A DNA stretch of 64,000 nt from Chrysoperla carnea (taxonomy: Eukaryota; Arthropoda; Insecta; Neuroptera; Chrysopidae): positions 6,297,501 through 6,361,500 of the forward strand of contig NC_058342.1 of NCBI RefSeq assembly GCF_905475395.1, written 5' to 3'. Shown here piece after piece: positions 41,301-49,905 of this stretch. Position 1 is the stretch's first letter, and each line of letters starts with the position of its first letter. The position numbers and the translations under genes were made by a program. Below the pieces are notes generated by a model. It was given only the letters and a program-made list of their open reading frames with translations. It ran no database searches and was not told the DNA's origin.

Positions 41301-42665
41301 TATGTCTTTTGTAGTAATTGTTGTTTTTGTCATGAGTGTAATGTTGTTTGTTTTGTGGATTTCGTCTCCGATCCAACAGGTTTCAACATTGTGCTGAACT
41401 TCCTCGGACCAAAGACCAGACCAATATGTAAATAGTGAGTGTTCTGTGGGTGGTTGTGTATCGTGCTGTGGTGTGTTGTTGTGTGTGAGTGATCGGTAGA
41501 AAAACTTTTGGTTGTATTGGAATTGAGTGTTGTGTATTTTTCGTTTGTGTGCAGCTTTGTATCTTTTGAGTCGTGTAGAGTATACAGTGAGTTTTTGGTG
41601 TAGGGTATCCCTAAATTCCTCTAGAGCGGTGTTATGTACATCGTATTTGGAGTGTATTCTGTATGTTGTTTTCATGTTTTGTATGTGTTTGGTGAGTTTT
41701 TGTGTACGCGTTCCTTGTATGTATTGTGTGATCCGGCCTAGGTCCCGCCTTATACTCGTAATACGGGAATTTAAACGCTTTTCCCAAGCCGGTACGCGTG
41801 TTTGTGAAGTGCGTGTGTTTCGTATGTTTAAGGGTGATGTTACCTTGAGACCATTACACCTAACTGCTGCAACAGCTCCGCAGTAAATGATGTTGTGTAA
41901 ATCTGTAAATGTTGTGTCCTGTGATAAGTATTGTGGTAAAATGTAATTGTTAAGCGTGTTGACTATGTTGGTGAGATTGCGTGAATGGTGTAGTTTTGGT
42001 AGTTTGTGTTTCTGTGTGGGGTCTAAATTTGTGAATTCCGCCAATGCAGTGTTAAGTGAGTTTTGGATATGTGTGATGGATGTGTTATCGTTGCTATTGT
42101 TACTATTGTTATTTTCGGCTGTTTGTGTTGTCTGTGTGTCCATGTGTATTATGCCTGTGTTGTGTATGGTATGTATTTGGTGGTGAACTTGTTTTCTAAT
42201 TTGATTTTTTATTGTAAGGGGAATGAGTGTATGTGTGATAATTGTCCGGCGTTGATCGGCGAGTCGCTGTTCTGTGATGTGTGTAAGCTTTGTGTATTTT
42301 TGTGTGAATTGTTGGTATAGTTTTTGTCTGTATCCGGTTTTATCCTGTTCAAGTCTGGTCACTTCCAGGTAGGTTCGCAGTATGAACTGATTCATTTCGT
42401 CTGTCCACTTCATGCGTCTCCTGGAAGAATTGTCTGCGGTGGCCATTTCCGTTTGCGGTAATGGAACATCCACAGGCAAATCATCACGGGTGTCTCGTCC
42501 GTCGTCGGCTGTAGCTTCTTTGGTGATGGGTGGCCGCCTGATCATCAACCCACCACCACCGGGTCGCATACTGTCACATCCAGCGGTGGCTCCAGATGTG
42601 CCCTGGCGATAACCCCCAGGCAGCGGCTGTTTTCCGAGGCTTTTAATCCTTTTATTCACCATCAT
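38397..42665 (-). CDS. RT / restriction-like endonuclease polyprotein of a Dong-like element (intact)
   Basis: 1422 codons, no stop or frameshift. Domains: Myb/SANT-like DNA-binding segment about 85-145 (MKWTDEMNQFILRTYLEVTR); no C2H2 finger seen; linker 180-500; RT about 505-780 with YRPITCLSTLYKLITS (526-541), IDYKKAFD (597-604, catalytic Asp), RRGIFQGDSLSPLWF (656-670), FYMDDLKLYA (703-712, catalytic Asp pair) and YSYLGV (773-778); zinc knuckle C-x2-C-x8-H-x4-C at 1010-1027; endonuclease core NRPD...IDIAVP with Asp 1097 and Asp 1112. An unusual tail, about 1197-1422, rich in Thr, His, Asn and Gln, ends in basic KRRGR. Expected role: target-primed reverse transcription into TAA tracts. The start is the first ATG after the microsatellite; MM tandem Met leaves one codon of doubt. 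Confidence 0.9.
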   Translation of the reverse strand: MMVNKRIKSLGKQPLPGGYRQGTSGATAGCDSMRPGGGGLMIRRPPITKEATADDGRDTRDDLPVDVPLPQTEMATADNSSRRRMKWTDEMNQFILRTYLEVTRLEQDKTGYRQKLYQQFTQKYTKLTHITEQRLADQRRTIITHTLIPLTIKNQIRKQVHHQIHTIHNTGIIHMDTQTTQTAENNNSNNSNDNTSITHIQNSLNTALAEFTNLDPTQKHKLPKLHHSRNLTNIVNTLNNYILPQYLSQDTTFTDLHNIIYCGAVAAVRCNGLKVTSPLNIRNTRTSQTRVPAWEKRLNSRITSIRRDLGRITQYIQGTRTQKLTKHIQNMKTTYRIHSKYDVHNTALEEFRDTLHQKLTVYSTRLKRYKAAHKRKIHNTQFQYNQKFFYRSLTHNNTPQHDTQPPTEHSLFTYWSGLWSEEVQHNVETCWIGDEIHKTNNITLMTKTTITTKDIHNATQHLHNWKSPGVDQIHNYWLKHFTCTHEHLARHFTKFIQHPHTTPPFLMKGITYMIPKDNDAINPTKYRPITCLSTLYKLITSCITQKIYTHITDNNILAEEQKGCRKLSRGCKEQLIIDSVVTEQAKHNNRSMYTAYIDYKKAFDSVPHSWLQRVLNLYKIDEHIIQFLTHAMSLWTTTLNLTHNSTTITTDTIHIRRGIFQGDSLSPLWFCLALNPLSHILTDSGCGFKVKFDKEFHKISHLFYMDDLKLYASTQTQLTHLMRLTEIFSADIRMEFGTDKCKTQHIHADPGTPVLFDLQNGGVISPMEEGQFYSYLGVLQSQGIPHTDIKQTLTQHYIQRIQNILKSGLDGKNTVRAINTYATPFLTYSFGIIKWTNTDIKNIQIKTRTIMTKHRIHHIHSSSARLVLPRSLGGRGLTDIQLLHDRQLHSLREYFQSKTHTSHLHNAITSADKSYTPLNMHTTQHSLPPTKTQHTSTNMQTWKTKVLHGRYFHELSHDCIDREASQAWLTKCNIFPETEGFMFAIQDQIIHTLNYKKHILKDNAQQTDLCRQCRQKPETIQHITSACSRLTQTDYKHRHDQVAKIIHQKLAIKHKLTTDNSPYYKYTPSSILENNTHKLYWDRTIITDKAVHYNRPDITLIHKHTKTTFLIDIAVPNTHNLQSTHTEKLTKYTDLAVDLRNQWKMTTVVVVPVILSSIGVIPTTLHNSLHTLELHKNTYIQLQKAVIINTCRIVRKFLSMGHSTLQTQTLTTAQQTTTNTTYSPTNANTRMPNTETSHQHPHNTQLHTQNITQEIYPTQHSTSTTTLTHATSAHTPNQTQNNTQETNSSQHNIITYTTTALIHAPPPLYRNETHNTPPNARLTSLTQDQISRPSDVSNKTQNTSQETQHSITLLTTTPIHVPPPINQNLTQNTSPIVRLTRLTHCQIAHYSKPTENVPIAHRTRKRAQHNTTPHTSPKRRGR

Positions 42666-42736
42666 AAGTGGGTTGGCTCGGGCCCCAGGAGCGCCAATTC
42701 CCGAACAACTAGGGCTACCAGTTGTCCCCGTGGGGG

Positions 42737-42764
42737 TTTATTATTATTATTATTATTATTATTA

Positions 42765-42841
<77 letters not shown>

Positions 42842-42951
42842 ATTAATATTAAAATTAATATTAATATTAATATTAATATTAATATTAATATTAATATTAA
42901 TATTAATATTAATATTAATATTAATATTAATATTAATATTAATATTAATTT
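42737..42951. repeat. Compound ATT / AATATT microsatellite
   Basis: About 100 bp of ATT repeats (one GTT interruption) is followed by about 110 bp of a 6-bp AATATT period. It flanks the 5-prime end of copy D and is the largest TAA-type tract in the window. Long poly-Ile/Leu frames across it are artefacts. Confidence 0.95.
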
Positions 42952-43000
42952 ACCCATAACGACATATTTGAAATAATAAAAATATGTCGTTATGGGTAAA
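42949..43000. repeat. Perfect 21-bp inverted repeat (hairpin) abutting the microsatellite
   Basis: Arms at 42,949-42,969 and 42,980-43,000 are exact reverse complements around a 10-bp AT spacer. The core is ACCCATAACGACATA. GTAAAATGATCCC follows directly and recurs near 43,057; its reverse sense (ATCATTTTAC) occurs near 43,205, suggesting the hairpin is the end of a small repeated element. Confidence 0.85.
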
Positions 43001-43079
43001 ATGATCCCTTTATATACGTTAAAATGACCTTCATTTTGTGTTTAAAATCTTAATAAGTAAAATGATCCCCCTTCATGCG

Positions 43080-43324
43080 GCGGGAATTGAAGTTATTGAT
43101 TTAGGTGATTTTACTAGTGATTTTGTTAGCATGCTAATCGTTGGTGCAATAAAAGAATAATTTATATATTATAAGAACTATTCGGTAAATGACGCAACGG
43201 AATCATTTTACTCAAATATTCTTCCAAGCTCAGTCAAACAATCCCTTTTGAGAAACATTGAATATTTCTCAAAATTTGAAGAAATCACAGGAAATTGGCA
43301 TGCCAATATTGCAGCAGGTGAATA
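43080..43324 (+). pseudogene. Unrecognised coding-like fragment
   Basis: One plus-strand frame reads coherently for about 80 codons with a single TAA: AAGIEVIDLGDFTSDFVSML, then, after the stop, FYSNILPSSVKQSLLRN and EEITGNWHANIAAGE. Composition looks protein-like (mixed charged and hydrophobic), unlike the AT-rich surroundings. I do not recognise a family. It may be a transposon gene piece. Confidence 0.3.
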
Positions 43325-43756
43325 AAGAAGCCAAAAATATTTCAACGTTATACATACATATTTAGAATAGTTTGGCTATAAGTAACATTTATTCTTAGGG
43401 GTATTATTATAGATCACCTTCCCATATACACGTTTCCAGTCATAAAAGTAAACTTTTTTCTTTAAAAAGTCTATATACAAACTACTAAAAATACAATTAA
43501 CAGTAACAATCCTCAGTACAAAAGAAAGTTTGGAAAATTTGGAAAGTCATACATCATAAAATAATACAACACTAAACAAAACTTGATTATTTTTACAAGG
43601 CATATTTTTTAGATTTAAAATTTTGTTGAATTTCTTACGGTTTACAAAATAGGTAGTACAGACCCAAGACCCAAGATCGCACAAACTTTTTTTAACTTCT
43701 ATAAGCATGGCTTTAAGCAATGCAGTCAAACAGTTATCATAAAAATTCATTGACTT
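43325..43756. other. No gene seen
   Basis: AT-rich sequence before the left arm of the large inverted repeat; nothing recognisable. Confidence 0.5.
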
Positions 43757-44299
43757 CCCCTGGATTCTGAGCTATAAATCTTACGACCGATATATAAAGT
43801 TATAGGGGTTATAATTTACAAAGTTAAAGAATATCAAAGCGTGTAATATTTCACGCATGTGCAGAACTTGTGAAAAAATCTCAATCTACAATGACAGGGT
43901 AGTTTGGCAATTATCACCAAAACATGGTCTATATCTGGTATAACAAAACTGCCCGAGATTTGGCCGCTTCAAACTCCAACCCATCTCGCTTTTTAATTTC
44001 TTTTATCATGGTTAAGAGAAACTTTTATGCCCTTTTTAATGATGTATGACTAGGTAGAGGGTGCCACTTGAAATTTTAAAGTTTGTGTGTATGCGGGTGT
44101 AAGGATGAAATCTACCATTCTTTAGGTGCACTATACAATAGTTTTCAATAGAAATTATGCATATTGAAAAATTAGAAAAGTTTGAAACTGCACTCAGGAA
44201 TTATATTAAAAAAAGTGTTCATATATTCTGTGAATTTGACGAAACCTATGAGCTTATTGTATCTTTGGTAAATTCAACTTTGAACTTTGTTGTTACAAC

Positions 44300-45190
44300 T
44301 GCGCATACAGGCTCTGTTTTGTAAGTGCACACATTTTAATCTTATATATTCGTAGTGCGCACAAGTTGATCTCACATAATAGTCTTGCGGATGAGTTGAA
44401 TCCGATTATGGTAAGTGTGCACAGGTTGATCTCATTTAATAGTGCAGTGCATTGATCCTGAAAGTAACAACTGGGCATACAGGGAACTTAGATTTTGCAA
44501 GTGCGCACATAAAGGCCTAATATATTGGTAGAGCACACATTTTGAACTTATATAACCGTTCTGCGCATGGGTTGATCCTGAATATTACAACTTCTCATAC
44601 AGGAAACTTATATTTTACAACTGCGCACATTTAGATTTTATATAGTGGTAGTACGCACAGGTTGATCTATTATATTAAATCAGCTCATGGGTTGATCCTG
44701 ATTATCACAACTGCGCTTGGTAGTACCCACAGGTTGACTTTATATTAAAGTTCTGCGCATGGGTTGATCGTGAATATTACAACTGCAAATACAGGGACCT
44801 TATATTTTTACAAGTGCGCATATTTGGATCATGTATATTTTCAGTGCGCACAGATTGATCTCATATAATAGTTCTGCGCAGGGGTTGATCCTGAATATAG
44901 CAACTGCGTATATAATAGTTTTATATTTTGCAAATGCGCATAGTAAGGCCTTGTAGTGCGAACAGGTTGATCTTATATAATAGCTCTGCGCATGCGTTGA
45001 TTCTCGATATTACAAGTGCGCGTACAGGGCAAATGCACTGCTACTATACAAGCAGTGCGCATTGCTTGATCTCATATAATAGTTCTGTGCATGAGCTGTC
45101 CCGGAATATTACAACCGATCTTACAGGGACCTTATATTTTACAAGTTCACACATTTCGACCTTATTTATTGCGCACAGTTGTTAGTACGC
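44300..45190 (+). repeat. TGCGCAC / GGTTGATCC satellite array
   Basis: About seven degenerate units of roughly 110-130 bp. Each has the order TGCGCACAGGTTGATC, TATATAATAGTTCTGCGCATG, GGTTGATCCTGAATATTACA, then ACTGCGCATACAGGGACCTT, and TGCGCACATTTRGA. Short copies also lie at 16.0 kb, 51.2 kb and 63.1 kb, so this is a dispersed satellite carried by a mobile element. Each unit alternates G/C-bearing TGCGCA cores with AT-rich spacers. Confidence 0.8.
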
Positions 45191-45694
45191 ATAATTTTAA
45201 TTCAGAATTAAAATTATATACACATTTTTAATTCAGATTTAAAATATGTACACATTATAATTCAGAATTAAAATTATGTACACATTTTTAATTCAGAATT
45301 AAAATTATTTATATAGTTAACAATTTTATGTTATTTTTTTTTTTTTTTTTTACTTAAGTTTTAAGTACTAAACTATTGTCCAAACAAGTTTATGGTTGCA
45401 ATTATAATTATCTCGCAAGATAATTATAATCAATTTTATGTATGCTACAAGATAATGACAATTAACGTTATTTATGCTATAGGATAATAATAATAATTGG
45501 CCGCTTTCGTATATCTTCCTATGTAAAAGCATTTAATTATATCTTGTAGCATAAATAAAATTAATTATGAATATCTTGTAAGATAATTTTAATTTTAGTT
45601 CTAGATTACAAATTATGAATACCATTTTTATTGAAATAGAAGCCTCAATAATAGCCTCCTTACCAGAGTCAGAACACCTGTGTCGTAAAATATT

Positions 45695-46010
45695 GTGTGC
45701 ACATTATCGCTGAATTATTATGCCCAATTTTTAATAAAGTTCTTGTAACCGGTATTCTTCCAAGTTCTTTGAAAACAACCAAGGTTATATCATAGGTCAA
45801 AAAACCGACAAGCATGTGATATTGAAAACTATAGACCGATTTTCTTTATTATCTGTATTTTCAAAAGTTCTAGAAAAAAATATGTTTAGCCGAATAAATA
45901 TTGTTTTTTTATAAAAATCAATCTTTGTAATCCAACCAGCATGGTTTTAGAGTCAACCATTCTCCTACTACTGCTATATTTGATTTCTACGATAACTTAG
46001 CGAATACTAA
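45695..46010 (+). pseudogene. LINE reverse-transcriptase fragment (left arm)
   Basis: The plus strand reads NYRPISLLSVFSKVLEKNMF after a VIS-like lysine-rich segment, then, after a frame break, HGF..NHSPTTAIFDFYDN-type sequence. These are the opening RT blocks of Jockey/CR1-type LINEs. There are several frame breaks, and the sequence ends at about 46,010 before the catalytic block. Confidence 0.65.
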
Positions 46011-46111
46011 TAATAATAAAAATAACAATAATTAGGAAATGTAGTTATACTCATATAAAATTAAATTAGAAAATAAGATAAATTACTTAAAAGACAAACA
46101 TGAATGAACTA

Positions 46112-46365
46112 ATTAGGTGATTTTATGAACACTTATATCAAAGTTGTGCCCGTTTCATCAATATTTCTAAGCGTTACAAACTTAGGACTAAAGTTGATAT
46201 ACTTTGATGAACATATCATATAAACCGGGTATAAAAAATTACTTATATATCATTTATGTATTAAGTATATCAAGGTATACAAAGTTTAGTCCCAAGTTTG
46301 TAACGCTTGAAAATATTTATGTTACGATCAAAATTTTGGTAATAGTGTTCATAAAATCACATCAA
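46112..46365. repeat. Head-to-head junction of a dispersed repeat
   Basis: Left arm at 46,112-46,210 and right arm at 46,262-46,365 are imperfect reverse complements sharing AGCGTTACAAACTT and TTTATGAACAC or its complement. The right arm continues into the dispersed repeat at 46,262-46,600, so the structure is two copies joined 5-prime to 5-prime, one nearly all lost. Confidence 0.65.
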
Positions 46366-46600
46366 GAATCCGCTTCCGCTTGTCCTACTGTCCACCTATT
46401 CGTCTATCCGCCTCTTCGTTTGTCCGTCTATTAACACGATAGTTCAAAAACGAAAAGAGATCGATAAAGATAATAGCGTGCTTGGGAAGTACAAAGTGGG
46501 GTCGAGTTCGTAAATGAGCAACATAGATCGATTGAGTCTTGCTTCCGTAGGATCTCAATTTATAAACCGTTAGAGACCGTTAGAGAACAAAAGATTAAAC
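46262..46600 (+). repeat. Dispersed repeat, copy 1 (TCCGTCTGTCC-type)
   Basis: Shares with 47,505-47,800 the order ATCAAGGTATACNAAGTTTA, GTCCCAAG, CTACGA.CAAAATYTTGGTA, the pyrimidine-rich TTGTCCGCCCGTCCGTCTG-like stretch, ACGATAACTCAAAAACGAAA, TTCGTAAATGA.CAACAT and AAACCGTTAGAGA. It is a non-coding repeat of unknown class. Confidence 0.75.
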
Positions 46601-47504
46601 GCAAAAAATGCTCATTATAAAAAAATAACAAACTTTTTTTGAAACATTTTTTCATTTAAATCACTGTTTACTCTTGAGAGCGCAAATTAGGTTATAACAA
46701 ATACAGAATGTATACGCGTATTATATTGCATCAATTATACATGTTTGTAAATATGCATGTGTTTGTAGAATTAAATAAATATTTAAATACATGCCTATGG
46801 TGGTACAATATAATAAAAATATATATTATATGTGCGTAGAGTCATCTATCGATGTATATTAACCAATGCATGTCTAGCCGTTATACATATGTAACCTTCG
46901 ACTTTTTAGTACAAAGACTAAGCATAGCCTATCTCTCCATACACTGAATTTTTTCACTTTTTGACTTAAAAAAAACTTATCCCTTTACATTTTTCGTTAC
47001 GAATCTACCATCGATTTGACCTAAGAAATTAACTCAGATGTTGACACGCTTAAAATCGTTTGAAACTCTATGAAAGTCTATGTAACTAGAATGTCAATGT
47101 ATGTATCTCTCAAACCTTCTGGAAGGGAAGTTCATCACTACCAAGTTGCCACGCCCAGTTTATATTTTATCAGGCATACTTGGAAATCCTTGAGCATTAA
47201 TTTGAAGAAAACCAAATAAAATAACACAAGTATGCCACTATAAATATTTCGTATTTTATTATTAACAACTATTAGTATATTTTTAAAATTGATATTATAT
47301 ATTATATAAATTATATATTGACGTAGATGAGATACTATTCTCAAGCGTTATCATTTCTGTATACCTTACAATCATTTGGAGAAATTTTTAAAAACAAAAA
47401 TTAGTATATCGAATTTGACTTAAAATCCAAATAATTCATGTTAATTTTGCTAACTAGCCAAATAATTAAAAAATATACTTGTGTTTTTATACCATGTATA
47501 TATG
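46601..47504. other. No gene seen
   Basis: AT-rich sequence between two copies of the dispersed repeat. It has short ATATA-rich tracts and no supported gene. Confidence 0.5.
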
Positions 47505-47800
47505 TAATATATATCAAGGTATACTAAGTTTAGTCCCAAGTAACGCTTAAAAATATTAATGCTACGAACAAAATCTTGGTATAGGTATAAAATCACCTAA
47601 TTAGTCCATCTCCGGTTGTCCGCCCGTCCGTCTGTGAACGCGATAACTCAAAAACGAAAAAAGATATCAAGCTGAATTTACAGCGTACTCAGGAGGTAAA
47701 AAGTTAGGTTAAGTTCGTAAATGATGAACATGGGTTAATTGAGTCTTTGGTACGTAGGACCCATCTTGTAAACCGTTAGAGATAGGACCAAAGTTTAAAT
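47505..47800 (+). repeat. Dispersed repeat, copy 2 (TCCGTCTGTCC-type)
   Basis: Direct-orientation partner of 46,262-46,600, about 80 percent similar by eye. An AGGTTAGGTTA motif, common in insect repeats, follows at about 47,811. Confidence 0.75.
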
Positions 47801-48337
47801 GTTTAAATGTAGGTTAGGTTATATTGGCAGTACACGAAGAACTCACTTAGGCTATAGAACCCATTGTGGTACTATAATGATAATTTCATTTATCAGATCT
47901 TCAATATCAGAGGCTAGCCCATCACAACTATTACTACATTTAATGTTGTTGCGGCGTTAATTTTCAGCTAAATAACCTTTTAATTTTATTTAAAAGTGAT
48001 TTAGTCTAGCCTCTGATTGGATTGCTTTCGGTAACTTCGAATACAATTTGAAACCCATATAAATCGGGTTTTTTTTTCAAAGAAACTAATTTTGTGGACA
48101 AAATTGTAGTTTAGTGTCAATCTTGTGTCATAAACCTTATATGTCTTATTTTTGAAGTATTTATATTATTTATTTTCTTTCATATATACTAACAATTCAT
48201 ATATATAAATACCCCAATAAGTTAAAATCTGTTCATGCAAGTACAGTCTATTGCACAAAAAATGCACATAGTAAATGCAAAATGGTGCCACAATTTTTTC
48301 TTTAAATAACCTCTTTCTTTAATACACGATATTACAA
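47801..48337. other. No gene seen
   Basis: Mixed repeat-like sequence with an AGAGGCTAGCCC / TCTAGCCTCTGA pair in opposite sense near 47,910 and 48,004, possibly another small fold-back. No coding evidence. Confidence 0.4.
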
Positions 48338-48597
48338 TATTTATAAATTTAATATCGAAGATCGTGACACCAAAATTTTTTTACAGTAATTGTAATTCTT
48401 TTTATAGCATTTATCTCTATAAACTAAATACTTCACTAAAGTGAATAAATAAACATTGATATTATTGAAATAATAAATATAATTATTTATAAATTTAACA
48501 TCGAAGAGCGAGACAACAATTTTTTTTACAATAATTGCAATTCGTTTTATAGCATCTATCCCTATAAACAAAATACTTCACCAAATTGAATAAATCA
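48338..48597. repeat. Two direct tandem units, period about 149 bp
   Basis: Units at 48,338-48,448 and 48,487-48,597 share TTATAAATTTAAYATCGAAG, GTAATTGYAATTCKTTTTAT, AGCATYTATC and AATACTTCAC.AA. The minus-strand short ORF across both is a by-product. Confidence 0.7.
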
Positions 48598-48923
48598 GAC
48601 GAGAAGAAGAACATATGCGTTTTTAATCTCTTCACTACTGGTGTACAATATATTTTACATAAAAATTTAGCATACGTATAGTACCACTTTTAATGGAGGG
48701 TAGGAAAACATTATTTCGCCTTAAATTTGGCATTAAAACATCACCTTTTAATACAAAAATCAAACACAATTTAAAAAAATATTGTTTTTCTTTATTTTCT
48801 GAAATGTTCAATATTTTGTACATTTGTATTTAAGTGTAGTTACTAATTACATTTTTTGGTTTATTTTACACAAGTTAGCACCTTGATTTATTTATTATGT
48901 TATTATTTTTTTAAATGAAAATT

Positions 48924-49905
48924 CTAGAAACAATTTTTTTCCCGGGTAATACACAAATGTATTTTAAATTGAATACATTGGAAAAATGTTCTACCTGAGC
49001 AGTTTTCCGACTTGCACCTGGTGAGTTGGTTTTTTCCATCATGTTTAGGAAGATGATCAACCGTATCTGTACGTACTTCATTGACGGACCGAGCTTCGAA
49101 TTTTCGTTTTTTAGTCGATGATGAAGGTTCAGGAGACGCAACATCTGGTGTTTCAGAACGAGATCTGTTGGATGCCTGTGAATCTGGTCTACCCACTTTT
49201 CGAATTGAAAGAGCTGCATCAACTTTTATAAGACATTCAACCACTCTCATTTTAAAATGAAGTAGGTCTAATATATATTTTTGGGGTACTTTTAATTCAA
49301 TTGCACGAGTTCGATACTTAATCCATGAATTTACAATGGCTAAGTCCACCGCGTGAAAAATCATTCGTATTGTCCATTTCCGAGATTTCATGTAAATTCG
49401 ATATAAGCTGATAAAGCGATCCATTAGATCCACCCCACCCATTCCATTTTTATATTTTTTGACTATTTCAGGTCTATCAACTTCAATGTATTTTTATCTT
49501 TCGAATCCCATCTTTTTACTTCATCTTCTACACCAATACCAGTGAATGTCGAAGCAAGTAAGACACTTCGACTATCCTTTCATCTTACCAATGCAACATC
49601 TTCATCAGGATTTACTAATTCTTCCGAATTTCCTCTTCGTTCTTTTTTCATTATACTAAAAGGAAGATTTTGGAAACGGTTCATTTGAATGGTGCATGCC
49701 ACATAAATATTTTTTGTAGTAAGGTGCTTCAAAAGGGGATACGCAGAAAAATAATTATCAAAGTAAAGGAAGTATCCTTTTCCATCCAACCGGTTTGAAA
49801 GGTTCATTACGGCCGCTGCCGTAAAACCGTAATTTTTTTCAGATTTTCATCTAAGCCTGTTGTAGCACCTTGATATAATATAAAATCATATGCTAGGCCA
49901 GTATT
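48924..49905 (-). pseudogene. piggyBac transposase, C-terminal two thirds
   Basis: The minus strand reads LAYDFILYQGATTGLDENLK (49,900-49,830), MNLSNRLDGKGYFLYFDNYF with the second catalytic Asp in FDNYFS, VNPDEDVALVRW, then, after a frame break near 49,450, MGGVDLMDRFISLYRIYMKS with the third catalytic Asp, and a basic segment. A C-terminal Cys-rich domain follows (CKSENCSGRTFFQCIQFKIH then LC). The N-terminal third with the first Asp is absent, cut off at 49,905 where LINE RT sequence begins. At least two frame breaks occur. Dead element. Confidence 0.85.

Larger units (their letters stand above)
38207..42736 (-). mobile_element. R4/Dong-like non-LTR retrotransposon, copy D, apparently full length
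   Basis: The 5-prime end adjoins a 215-bp ATT/AATATT microsatellite at 42,737 and the 3-prime end adjoins a 13-bp ATT tract at 38,194-38,206. It has a short 5-prime UTR (about 71 bp), one 1422-codon ORF and a roughly 190-bp 3-prime UTR with a hairpin. It belongs to a different family from copies A to C: protein similarity is visible in motifs but DNA is unrelated. Placement inside TAA repeats and the RT-plus-restriction-like-endonuclease layout match the R4/Dong clade. It is the best candidate in this window for a recently active element. Confidence 0.88.
43757..46010 (+). repeat. Left arm of a large inverted repeat (composite element)
   Basis: This arm is the reverse complement, with indels, of 49,906-52,283. 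Blocks in order are: a unique block with CTATAAATCTTACG and ACAGGGTAGTTTGGCAATTA (43,757-44,190); a TGCGCAC/GGTTGATCC satellite (44,300-45,190); tandem ATTTTAATTC palindromes (45,189-45,305); AGATAAT-type palindromes (45,400-45,600); and LINE RT sequence (45,690-46,010). The same block order occurs in reverse on the right, so this is one composite element present twice in opposite orientation. Confidence 0.8.

Noticed and set aside
38327-42612. Many Cys/Val-rich frames on the plus strand between 38.3 and 42.6 kb
   Set aside because: They are antisense shadows of the AC-rich 1422-codon ORF of copy D.
42715-42976. Long open frames of poly-Ile, poly-Leu and Ile-Asn across 42.7-43.0 kb
   Set aside because: They are translations of the ATT/AATATT microsatellite, not genes.
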